Assembly (NCBI RefSeq): GCF_017639855.1
Contig: NZ_CP072115.1
Coordinates: forward strand, 744,001 to 808,000
DNA length: 64,000 bases
Source: Streptococcus sp. zg-86
GTDB lineage: Bacteria; Bacillota; Bacilli; Lactobacillales; Streptococcaceae
Direction of reading: 5' to 3'
The notes below the pieces were generated by a model, which was not told where the DNA came from, ran no database searches, and was given only the letters and a program-made list of their open reading frames with translations. Position 1 is the stretch's first letter. Each line of letters opens with the position of its first letter. Below, piece by piece: positions 14,097-23,800 of this stretch. The position numbers and the translations under genes were made by a program.

Positions 14097-17000
14097 ATGA
14101 AGCAAAAACGTAAGAAAAAATACGTCCATCAAATGAAAAGGAACAAAGCTTTGAAAACAGTCGTAGCAGCCTCTGCAATCGGTGTGGTTGGAACAGCTGT
14201 AATCGACTCTCGCACTGTTGCTGCTGACACAACAGAAACGGTATCTTCTGTTGTAAGAAGCAGTGTAGAAAATCAAGGTGCTGTGGAAGAAGCATCTGCT
14301 GTTGCAGAGGAAACACTGCCAGTATCTGACGATGAGACACGTACGGCTGAAGAAATCGTAGCAGATCTTTCAGCTGAAGCACGTCAGGAAGTAGCTAGTC
14401 TAAAGGAAATTGAAGAAAAGCATGTAGAAGTAGCTAATGCAGAGGAAATCCAGGCAAGTACAGTGGCTACTCCAGTTGTATCTGAAGCGGTAACGCAACC
14501 AGAAACGGAAAATAAAGTAGCTGAGAGAGTTGCTGGGATTACCTATAAGGTGACCTATACCGATGTGGAGACAGATAAGGTTGTCCAATCAGAAAATAAA
14601 TCACTGGCTGTTCGGACAAGTGACAAACCAGCAACTGTAGAAGTAACAGAGACAGCAGTAGCTCTTAATGGTTACCGCCTTGCAGAAGACCAATCAGAGA
14701 CGATTTCAGCAGTTGTGACAGAAAATCGTCGCAATATCCTCAACTTCAACGTCTTAGCAGACAAGGAAAGCGTAGTAGCCCCAGCTGAAGGTGCCAGCTT
14801 CCGTGCCCATCTGATGACACCAACGAACGATAAGCCTTATATTACCATTGAGCGCTATTGGGGGAATAACCGTTTTGAAAATGTAGATTATGCAGTTACC
14901 AAAAATGGAGATACCCTTAATATTTCCTATAAAATGGGGACGACGCGGATTAGTCCAGATGATGTTGAGCTGACAGATGGAGCCAAAAAGCTCGGTTTAA
15001 CCTATGACAAGGTTTCCAACTACATCACAGGGACCGTCAAGCTAGATGCCTCAGTAGAAATCGGAACCTACGAGATTGGTCTGGTCTCAAAGACAGACCC
15101 AGCAGTCAAGGCCAGTGCTGATTTGAAAATCCAGTCCCATAAAGGATTTGTACCGCGGGCAGCTTATGCAGTATTATCGGAAAGTTTTCAAAAAGCTGAA
15201 ACTAGAAGACAGCCTGTTAAATTTGAAAGGGGACATGATTATTTTGTAAATGAAGTAACTTCTGGTGAGTTTGGCCGTGCTGAATTTTCGGAGACCGAAA
15301 ATAAGCCGTCTACCAATCTGACTTATGGAAAACTTCTCGTTCCTGTAACTCCTTTTGGTTATTATATTGAAAATGATACCGTAGCGAGTGCAACCCCTAA
15401 AACGAAACAGTACGATGCGCTGTTTCAGTTGGAAGCCTTAGATAGTTTGTCAACATTCCCGGAAAATCATTTATCCATCGCCCGTTTTGAGCAAACAGGT
15501 GGCTCTGATAAGGTCAAAATAGCCTTCAAAGACCTTTCTAAAACTAATCCTGGGACAAAGTATTCTCCACATTCTGGAATAAAAAACTATACTATAATGG
15601 AGAATGGACGTACAGTTACTAAGGAGGAGCGTTACAGTAGCGATGTTGCTACTCCGTACATCGTCCAGTTTACAGAATTGCCAGAGCTAGCGGGGGACTA
15701 CTTCGTCACCTTTAAGGTCGTGGACAATTTAGGATTAGAAAAGAACTTCCGTTTGGACTTCAAGACTTATGAACGCTCTCAAGATGGAGCCTTAACCAAT
15801 GCTGATGTTCGATTTGTAGGAACTTCGGAATATCTAGCAGAAGGTGCAACTCGTGTATCAGTACCGACCTCTACAGAGCGTCAAGTTCTAGGAAAAGTGA
15901 TTAAAAATAAAGAAAATGCCACGATCAAACCTGTTTCCTTCCCAGATGGGACAGAGTTGACAGAAACTGGTGAGGTTGTTAAAAAAGATGGCGCAAAACT
16001 TACTCCAGGTATCTACAAGTTCGAGGTCAAGGCTGTGGACGGCCACTTTGGTGATAATGCTCCAACACGGATCTTTGAATTTGAAGTGACCGATGTTATC
16101 AATCCAATCGCCCACCAAGTCTGGAAAGAAGGAGAAGTCTTCCCAGCGATTCCAGTTAGTCTAGAAGGCGGAAGTACCATTACCGACATGAAGGTCGAAG
16201 CCAGTGACAACTACGCAATAATTAATAAAAATATTGACAAGTCTTCCTTAGAAGGATCAGGGATTCAGACGGTAAAAGAACATCAAACAGCCAAAGTCAT
16301 TGTGTCTTATCAAAATAGAGACGGTTCAACCTCTGTCACGTCAACAATCTTTACTTATGAGGTACAGCCAAACCCAGATAATGACCTAGACTTGGATGTT
16401 ACCAATGCTAAGCAGACGGTTAAAGAAGGCGAACACTTCGAAGATATGGTCATTACCCATACGCAAGGAGCAACTCTTACAGTCGATACATCCAAACTTC
16501 CAATAGGAGTAAGCTATAATAGTGAGACCAAAACTATCTCAGGTATTGGTCGTTACGAAGGTGTTTACCGTATTCCAGTTACAGTATCCTTGGATAAAAA
16601 AACAAAGACCAAATTCGTCGAATTAACGGTTACTCCAGGTCAATTTACAGTTGAACCAATTGAGTTAACAATACCAGTCCTTGAGAAGTTTGAATATAAA
16701 ATTCCAAGAGCAGAAGATGTTAACCTTGAAGTTAGTCAGGCAAGTGGAATAGGAATAGGGAACTTGCCTAGTGGTTTGACCTTTGATGAAAAGACTGGAG
16801 TAATTAGTGGAACCCCCACAGTAGTTGGTGAATTTAGTCTTGGTATCTATGGACCAGAAGAAGAGTGGGAAGATGGTTTGAGATACAGTCGTGACAGAAA
16901 TGGTGGAAAACAATACGCAACTGGTGACTTCAAAATTACTGTTACGCCAAAAGACTTGGAAATCAGTGGTGAAGATCGGACGGTCATGATTGGCGATGCG

Positions 17001-20000
17001 ATTGATCCAATCATTCTAAGTGTTACTGATGGAGCAAGGATAGATCGTGTAGATAAATTACCTTCTGGTCTCATTTATAACTCTGAAACCAAGACCATTT
17101 CAGGGACGCCTACTCAAAAAGGTGAATCTACGGTGACCGTTAGAGCGAGCTATCCAGAAATTAGAGGAAATGAGAAGACTACAACCTTAAAAATTAACGT
17201 ATTGCCTAGACCAATCGAGGTAACCGCAGAAGATCGGACTGTCCAAATCTTGGATGAAATGACACCAATTGTCTTTAAAGTGAGTGATAAAGCTGAGGTT
17301 TCATTTGATGAATCGACTTTACCAGAGGGCTTGACCTATGATAGAACGACTCGGACTATTTCAGGTAGACCAACTCGTAAAGGAGATTTCGAACTTTCAG
17401 TGACAGCCGCGTATCCTTTCGATCGGAGTGATTCGCGGACAACGACCAAATTTAAAATCACAGTAACTCCAAAACCGTTAGACATTTCAGCTGAAGATCG
17501 GACAGTTCAGGTACTGGATATGATGACTCCGATTAAGATTACAGTTTCAGAAGGTGCAAAAATCCGAGGCGATGTTATTAGCTATCTTCTTCCAGAAGGC
17601 TTAGTTTATGACCCAGATACTCAAACAATATCAGGAACTCCAACAATTGTTACTTCTGAAGATGGCAACACAATTACTGTTTCTGCTTATTATCCTGGAG
17701 CGGAAAGTGACACTGAAGTGACGAAGAAAATTGTGATTAAGGTAACACCACTACCTGTTACTGTAGAGGCTAATCCGAAGACTCAAACTGTTGACCTTGG
17801 TACAGCTATGCAAGATATCGTAGTGACTTCAAGCGAACATTCAAAAGTCTCTCTCTGGACACCGTATAGTGTCGTTCCAGAGGAAAATATCGATGCAGCA
17901 GTCTTTAGCGAGTACGGACTTCATTATGATCCAAAAACGAAGACCCTTTCAGGAACCCCAAGCAAGATTGGGAACTTTAATCTTGTCTTTCAGGCAAGCA
18001 ATCCGTTTGAACTCGGTAGTGCTGAAGCTAAGACAACAGTTAGCCTAAGCGTTGTAGAAGATTCGCTTGACTTGACTTTGAGTCATCCAATCCAAACAGT
18101 ATTGAAGGGCTCAAGCATTCGTAATGCAGTTATTAAGCATACTGAAGGAGCGACTCTAAAAGTTGATACGAGCATGCTTCCAGAGGGAGTAACTTATAAC
18201 GAAGCAACCAAAACTTTCTCAGGAAAACCAGGTGTTAGCGGAACCTTTGAAATCCCAGTAACTTTGACCAATGCTCGAGGTACGAAAACTAAGTCGACTC
18301 TCTTTGACTTGACAGTCCTTGAATTACCAGAATATAAGAATGCAACTCAATCTTCAGATCCAAGCATAAATAAGGTTATCGAAGGTGATACAACGATTAG
18401 CGGTAGTGGTCAAGCAGGTGCAATAATTGAAGTTCGCTTGCCAAATGGTGAAATCAAAGAAGTTACAGTAGCACCTAACGGTATATGGATGCTTGAAAAT
18501 CTACCAGCCTTTGAAAAAGGTCAATCTGTAACAGTTAAGCAAACGGAAAGTGGAAAAACAGCAAGTGATGCAATCAATACTACTGCTGTTCCAGTTATTA
18601 CACAAGGCGACAATGGCAAAGATGGTACTCCAGGACGTGATGGTGTAGACGGTAAAGACGGTCAGTCTCCAACTATTACTACAAAACGTGGCGACAAAGA
18701 CGGTAAACAAGGTACAATCGTTACAATTACAAATGCCACTGGAGATTCAGTTGAAACCTTCATTCCAGATGGCGAAAAAGGCGATAAGGGAGACCAAGGC
18801 GAAGCGGGTGCGGCAGGTGCAGCAGGACGCGATGGTAAAGACGGTACCCCAGGACGCGATGGTGTAGACGGTAAAGACGGTCAGTCCCCAACTATTACTA
18901 CAAAACGTGGCGACAAAGACGGTAAACAAGGAACAATCGTTACAATTACAAATGCCACTGGAGATTCAGTTGAAACCTTTATTCCAGATGGCGACAAAGG
19001 CGATAAGGGAGACCAAGGTGCAGCAGGACGCGACGGTCAAGACGGTACTCCAGGACGTGATGGTGTAGACGGCAAAGACGGTGCCCCAGGACGCGATGGT
19101 GTAGATGGTAAAGATGGTCAGTCTCCAACTATTACTACAAAACGTGGCGACAAAGACGGTAAACAAGGAACAATCGTTACAATTACAAATGCCACTGGAG
19201 ATTCAGTTGAAACCTTCATTCCAGATGGCGACAAAGGCGATAAGGGAGACCAAGGTGCAGCAGGTGCAGCAGGACGTGACGGTCAAGATGGTGCTCCAGG
19301 ACGCGATGGCGTAGATGGTAAAGATGGTAAAACACCAACTGTTGAAACAGTCCCAGGTCAAGATAGTAGTCATCACGAAGGTTACTGGATTATCATTAAA
19401 GATGGAGATGGTAAAGATGTAACTCGTACCTTTGTGAAAAATGGTCAAGACGGTAAAGACGGTACCCCAGGACGCGATGGTGTAGATGGTAAAGATGGTA
19501 AAACACCAACCTTTGAAGTAATTCCAGGTAAGGATAGTGGTGATAACGAAGGTTACTGGATTATCATTAAAGATGGAGATGGTAACGAAGTCACTCATAC
19601 CTTTGTGAAAAATGGCCAAGACGGTCAAGATGGCCAAGATGGTCGAGATGGCCAAGATGGTCAAGACGGCCAAGATGGTCGAGATGGCCAAGACGGTAAA
19701 GACGGTCGAGACGGCCAAGATGGTCGAGACGGCCAAGATGGTCGAGACGGTCGCGATGGTAAAGATGGCCAAGACGGTCGAGATGGCAAGGATGGCCAAG
19801 ACGGTAAAGACGGCAAAGATGGTCAAGACGGTCGCGATGGTAAAGATGGCCAAGACGGTCGAGATGGCAAGGATGGTCAAGATGGCCAAGACGGTCAAGA
19901 TGGTCGAGACGGTCAAGATGGTCGAGATGGCCAAGACGGTAAAGACGGCCAAGACGGTCGCGATGGTAAAGATGGTAAAGACGGAGACTGCGGATGCGAT

Positions 20001-20462
20001 GATCCTAAGAAACCAGAAGGCGATCAACCGAAAGGTGATGAACCAAAAGGTGATGAACCAAAAGGCGATCAACCGAAAGGTAATGAGCCACAAGGTGGCC
20101 AGCCAGGTAGTGGTAAACCGGAACAACCAGGTGGAGGTCAACCAGTTCAACCAGGTAGTGGTAAACCGGAACAGCCAGGTGGAGGTCAACCAGGCCAGCC
20201 AGGTAGTGGTAAACCGGAACAACCAAGTGGAGGTCAACCAGTTCAGCCAGGCAACGATCAACCACTGGAACCAAGTCAACCTGAACCTTCAACCAGCGAA
20301 ACCCCTCAACCAAATGCACCAGTATCGTCAAGTGCACATTCATCTAAGGAAAATACGCTTCCACAAACAGGAACCAGTTCAAGTCCATTCTTAGCAGGAG
20401 CAGCTCTGACAGCACTTGTCATGGCAGGCGCCCTAACTCGCAAAAAACAAGAAGATGAATAA
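14097..20462 (+). CDS. Giant collagen-like, Ig-repeat LPQTG cell-wall protein
   Basis: A 2121-residue sortase substrate. A basic signal peptide (residues 1 to about 43, without a YSIRK motif, ending near SRTVAA) is followed by an acidic region and a MucBP-like module (about 142-225, ITYKVTYTDVETDKVVQSEN). Mixed beta domains follow, then about seven putative Ig-like repeats (about 765-1410) with the mark LPxGLxYdxxTkTISGTP. A bacterial Ig-type unit spans about 1412-1500. The collagen-like region is 1503-1964 and includes 41 uninterrupted G-x-D triplets (1840-1962), then a C-G-C motif (C1965, C1967). A Pro/Gly-rich wall-spanning part follows, then LPQTG (2088-2092), a hydrophobic helix and a basic tail. 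It should be anchored to peptidoglycan as an adhesin or matrix-like protein. It is the third gene of the operon under the putative invertible promoter. Confidence 0.92.
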   Translation: MKQKRKKKYVHQMKRNKALKTVVAASAIGVVGTAVIDSRTVAADTTETVSSVVRSSVENQGAVEEASAVAEETLPVSDDETRTAEEIVADLSAEARQEVASLKEIEEKHVEVANAEEIQASTVATPVVSEAVTQPETENKVAERVAGITYKVTYTDVETDKVVQSENKSLAVRTSDKPATVEVTETAVALNGYRLAEDQSETISAVVTENRRNILNFNVLADKESVVAPAEGASFRAHLMTPTNDKPYITIERYWGNNRFENVDYAVTKNGDTLNISYKMGTTRISPDDVELTDGAKKLGLTYDKVSNYITGTVKLDASVEIGTYEIGLVSKTDPAVKASADLKIQSHKGFVPRAAYAVLSESFQKAETRRQPVKFERGHDYFVNEVTSGEFGRAEFSETENKPSTNLTYGKLLVPVTPFGYYIENDTVASATPKTKQYDALFQLEALDSLSTFPENHLSIARFEQTGGSDKVKIAFKDLSKTNPGTKYSPHSGIKNYTIMENGRTVTKEERYSSDVATPYIVQFTELPELAGDYFVTFKVVDNLGLEKNFRLDFKTYERSQDGALTNADVRFVGTSEYLAEGATRVSVPTSTERQVLGKVIKNKENATIKPVSFPDGTELTETGEVVKKDGAKLTPGIYKFEVKAVDGHFGDNAPTRIFEFEVTDVINPIAHQVWKEGEVFPAIPVSLEGGSTITDMKVEASDNYAIINKNIDKSSLEGSGIQTVKEHQTAKVIVSYQNRDGSTSVTSTIFTYEVQPNPDNDLDLDVTNAKQTVKEGEHFEDMVITHTQGATLTVDTSKLPIGVSYNSETKTISGIGRYEGVYRIPVTVSLDKKTKTKFVELTVTPGQFTVEPIELTIPVLEKFEYKIPRAEDVNLEVSQASGIGIGNLPSGLTFDEKTGVISGTPTVVGEFSLGIYGPEEEWEDGLRYSRDRNGGKQYATGDFKITVTPKDLEISGEDRTVMIGDAIDPIILSVTDGARIDRVDKLPSGLIYNSETKTISGTPTQKGESTVTVRASYPEIRGNEKTTTLKINVLPRPIEVTAEDRTVQILDEMTPIVFKVSDKAEVSFDESTLPEGLTYDRTTRTISGRPTRKGDFELSVTAAYPFDRSDSRTTTKFKITVTPKPLDISAEDRTVQVLDMMTPIKITVSEGAKIRGDVISYLLPEGLVYDPDTQTISGTPTIVTSEDGNTITVSAYYPGAESDTEVTKKIVIKVTPLPVTVEANPKTQTVDLGTAMQDIVVTSSEHSKVSLWTPYSVVPEENIDAAVFSEYGLHYDPKTKTLSGTPSKIGNFNLVFQASNPFELGSAEAKTTVSLSVVEDSLDLTLSHPIQTVLKGSSIRNAVIKHTEGATLKVDTSMLPEGVTYNEATKTFSGKPGVSGTFEIPVTLTNARGTKTKSTLFDLTVLELPEYKNATQSSDPSINKVIEGDTTISGSGQAGAIIEVRLPNGEIKEVTVAPNGIWMLENLPAFEKGQSVTVKQTESGKTASDAINTTAVPVITQGDNGKDGTPGRDGVDGKDGQSPTITTKRGDKDGKQGTIVTITNATGDSVETFIPDGEKGDKGDQGEAGAAGAAGRDGKDGTPGRDGVDGKDGQSPTITTKRGDKDGKQGTIVTITNATGDSVETFIPDGDKGDKGDQGAAGRDGQDGTPGRDGVDGKDGAPGRDGVDGKDGQSPTITTKRGDKDGKQGTIVTITNATGDSVETFIPDGDKGDKGDQGAAGAAGRDGQDGAPGRDGVDGKDGKTPTVETVPGQDSSHHEGYWIIIKDGDGKDVTRTFVKNGQDGKDGTPGRDGVDGKDGKTPTFEVIPGKDSGDNEGYWIIIKDGDGNEVTHTFVKNGQDGQDGQDGRDGQDGQDGQDGRDGQDGKDGRDGQDGRDGQDGRDGRDGKDGQDGRDGKDGQDGKDGKDGQDGRDGKDGQDGRDGKDGQDGQDGQDGRDGQDGRDGQDGKDGQDGRDGKDGKDGDCGCDDPKKPEGDQPKGDEPKGDEPKGDQPKGNEPQGGQPGSGKPEQPGGGQPVQPGSGKPEQPGGGQPGQPGSGKPEQPSGGQPVQPGNDQPLEPSQPEPSTSETPQPNAPVSSSAHSSKENTLPQTGTSSSPFLAGAALTALVMAGALTRKKQEDE
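18601..19490 (+). repeat. Long near-identical repeats within the collagen-like region
   Basis: Three copies of a module that starts GRDGVDGKDGQSPTITTKRG and runs through TIVTITNATGDSVETFIPDG (about 18630, 18849, 19090), then two copies of a second module with EGYWIIIKDGDG (about 19378 and 19552). Nucleotide identity between copies is very high, so copy number may vary by recombination. Confidence 0.85.
19614..19982 (+). repeat. 41 consecutive 9-bp repeats encoding G-(Q/R/K)-D
   Basis: Every triplet is Gly-Gln/Arg/Lys-Asp with no interruption. Synonymous codons alternate (GGT/GGC, GAT/GAC), so the DNA is a degenerate 9-bp tandem array. It directly precedes GDCGCDD. Confidence 0.92.
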
Positions 20463-20813
20463 CATATAATCATTCGTTTGTGATAAATAGTCAACTCCTT
20501 ATATTAAGATGCAAACGAAGGTAGGTGTTCTTGGAGAACAAACGAAAGAAACATCAGGATGTAAATGGAATAATCTACAGAAATATGCTATTCGAAAATT
20601 AGTGGTTGAAACCGTATCCGTTGGAACTAATATTTTCAAATGCTCTGATTTTCGATATTCAGTATAATGATTATTTCATTTTACCTGAAGTTTAATCTTT
20701 TTTACTGATAATTCTTTAAAGCAGGGAAGGGAGATGAGGCTTCAACTTAGCTATGAATAGTGATAGAGAGATAAAATAGTTTTTTAAGATGATAAATTGA
20801 AAGGAAGAAATAC
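20463..20813. other. Intergenic region between the two giant surface-protein genes
   Basis: 351 bases without a gene. A TATAAT at 20663-20668 may be a -10 for the downstream gene, but no good -35 is present. A short inverted repeat (ATTCGTTTG near 20471 with CAAACGAA near 20512) has a long loop and no T-run. No clear terminator is visible, so read-through from the collagen-like gene is possible. Confidence 0.4.
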
Positions 20814-23800
20814 ATGTTTTTTAAGAAAAAGGAACGTTTTTCGATTCGTAAATTTACGATTGGAGCTTGTTCAGTGCTCGTTGGTACGGCATTTGTTGCA
20901 AGCATTGATAACGTTCAAGCTGAACAAATTGAGTCAGCGAATGCTACAGAGGTAGTATCAGATATTACTCCGAAGACGGAAACCATAGAAAATAAAGCTG
21001 TTGTAGGAGCAACGGATGCCGTAGAAAATAAACTTACGTCAGAAGCCACAGAAACTCCTGTTGGCACAAAACTTGACAGTGAGAAAGCAGTTTTAGAAAG
21101 TCAACCAGATGCGGAATCGACTAAAGTTGAAGAAAAGGCACCTGCTGAAAAAGTAGAAGATTCTAAAGCGTCTGCTAAAGAAGAAGAGGATGTAACTGTT
21201 AAGGAAACTGGTGAGTTTACCATCGCTCCTAAGCGAGATATTGTTGCAGTTTATAAAGTAAACTATGTTGATGAAGCAACTTCTGAAGTGGTATACGAAA
21301 GCAATCGTTCTGTAGTAGAAAAGACCAGTCTTCCAAAATCAGAAAGAGCTACAGTTAACCTTGCTGTCGAAAGTGAAATTGGACAGAATCCAGCTTTAGC
21401 AGGTTGGAAATTAGCCCGTAATCAAGCTTCTGTTGTGGAATTGGCTGTTGTTGAACGTGGTGGACGTAGAAACACAGCGATCTTTAGAGTAGTTAAGGAT
21501 CAAACTTCAGGAAGTGATAATTCCTATACAGGCTTCCGGACAACAGAAGATGCTGGTTCTACTTCTTCGCTATTACCAAATAAAGATGCTATTCAGGCTG
21601 ATAATGCATCTAAAATCCAAGATGATTATAGCGTTACTAATCCAAATACAGAGGCAGATACCTCTAAGAAAGCTCCTAAATTCGTTGATCCGAAACCAGG
21701 AAGATTTACTTATGCAGTTATTGGTTATGGTAATAATAAAGATTTCAAGTATATTCTTTCTGTTGATAGCGAAGCACCAGCAGATGGAGGTATCAAAGCT
21801 CCTCGTGTCTACGTGACTCCAATCGATGCTAGCGGAAAACCATTAGCGGATTCTTATGTAGCAGAACTTAGCAATCCAGGAGATGCGATTCCATTTACAA
21901 ATATTGACCCTGCAAATCCAACCATTACAGTTTCTGACAATGGACAGGTTGTCATTAAACCGCATCGTAATGGTGTAATCAATGCGAATAAAATAGGTAC
22001 GGAAGAAAATCTAGTATCGCCACCAGCGGCTTCGATTAACTATCTGGATGAAGTCGTTCTCCCATCGCCAAGTTACGATGAACAGATTACTAAGTATGTA
22101 GAATACAAGACTAATAAACCATTGCTTGATGATTATAAACAAGCGGGCTGGACTGGTTATGCTTATACCACAGAGCCATTTGACATTCCTGGTTATAAAT
22201 TAGTATCGATAAATACCAATCAAGATGGTACAGTTTCAGCAACTCCAAACATTGGGAAAGGTGATATAACTTACACAAGACTAGTTGCACCACTTGGAAG
22301 AGGCTCTATGACCATCTATCGGAAAATGGAGTTTGATACCAACGATGGACATGGAACGATGACCATCTATGTGAGTCCAAAAAATGCCAATAAACCTGAT
22401 GAAGCTGCAACACTTCCAAGTGCAGAAGAATTCTTCAAAAATATAGAGAACTATACGACTTATGAGCGTAAAGTGTATATGCCAGAAACGGACATTACGA
22501 CTAAAACGGTATATTCAGAAGGGGTACGGCAAGAAGCTGAACGTAGATATCAAGCAGATTCGAGCAAGACTATCCAAGAGTATAAGGATGAAATCATTGC
22601 GGCTGAACGTGGAACCATCTATGAAACTGATAAAGATGCTTTCTATCGTGCCTCTTTCGCAGAAAAAACGGTTTCTCAGTTTAGGGCAGAAGGGAGAACA
22701 GGCTACCTTGAATACGGTGTTGTAAATAGCCGTCCGTTAGAGTTGCCTATCGATTCAGTATCACGTGCTGCTTTCTATGAACCAGTCTTGAATAGCCGTG
22801 CTGGTGTAACAGGAATTGCTACGATTCGTGGTGGTTGGAGACCATCAGACAGCGTTATCTACGAATATGCTAAAATTGAAAAAGTTGAAGCAGAGTACTT
22901 CGTAGAAGGTACAGATACTCACTTGTATCCTGACCCAGCAGATTACGACAAAGAAAATCCTGAGAAAAAAGAAGTTGCTAAAGACATCGACGGTAAACCT
23001 TATGCAGATACGGATGTTCCACCAACTTTGACAGACAAAGATGGTATTGTTTATGAACTAGTCGTTAATGAAGACAGCAAGCCAGTCTTAAAATCCGGTT
23101 CAGCACCACAAGAAGGTGAAATTGCCTATGGTGGCGGACAAGTCATCCAGTATCAATATGCTGCTAAAAAAGGTGGCGAAGTAGCTGCTCAGTATTATGT
23201 AGAAGGCACAACAACTCGTCTGTACCCAGAAGACAATACAGATAAGAGCGATACGGTTGTCAAAGCGCAAGACACACCTGTTGGAACGAAGTATGAAGAT
23301 ACTCCACCACCAACCTTGAAGGATAAGGACGGTGTTGTTTATGAATTGGTGACAAATCCTGACGGAACACCAAAAATCAAAGCAGGTTCAGCTGCAACGA
23401 CAGGTACGGTTACAGAAGAGAAACAAACCATCCAGTACGAATATGCTCCAAAGGTGGGTAGTCAAGTTACGGTTGAGTACGTTGATACAGAAGGTAAACC
23501 AATCAAAGAGCCAGCTGAAGTAAAACCAAAAGATACGCCAGTTGGGACAGAGTACGATTCAAATCCTCAAAGAGAAAATACCATCAAAGATCCTGAAACT
23601 GGTAAGACTTATAAACTAGTGACGAAAGAAGGCAATTATCCAGTCGGTGATGTTGCGAATGATGGCCACCTAGTAACCTCAAAACTTGGTACAGAAGGTG
23701 TTGATGACCCAACTGGTCAAGTAGGGGAAACACCAAAAGTGATTACCTATGTCTATGAAGAAGTCAAGGGTGATGTCGTTGTCCTTTACCGTGTAAACGA

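Noticed and set aside
19203..20279. 358-residue open frame on the minus strand and a 260-residue frame on the plus strand over the collagen and Pro-rich repeats
   Set aside because: Both arise because the 9-bp G-x-D repeats and Pro-rich repeats lack stop codons in several frames. The products are low-complexity (FTIFTIYTIASW-like or MAKTVKMAK-like) and have no ribosome binding sites.
20581..20660. Second recombination site between the two giant surface-protein genes
   Set aside because: The sequences GAAAATTAGTGG and CTAATATTTTCAAA are only loosely complementary and do not match the 12618/12768 repeats, so they do not support another invertible segment.
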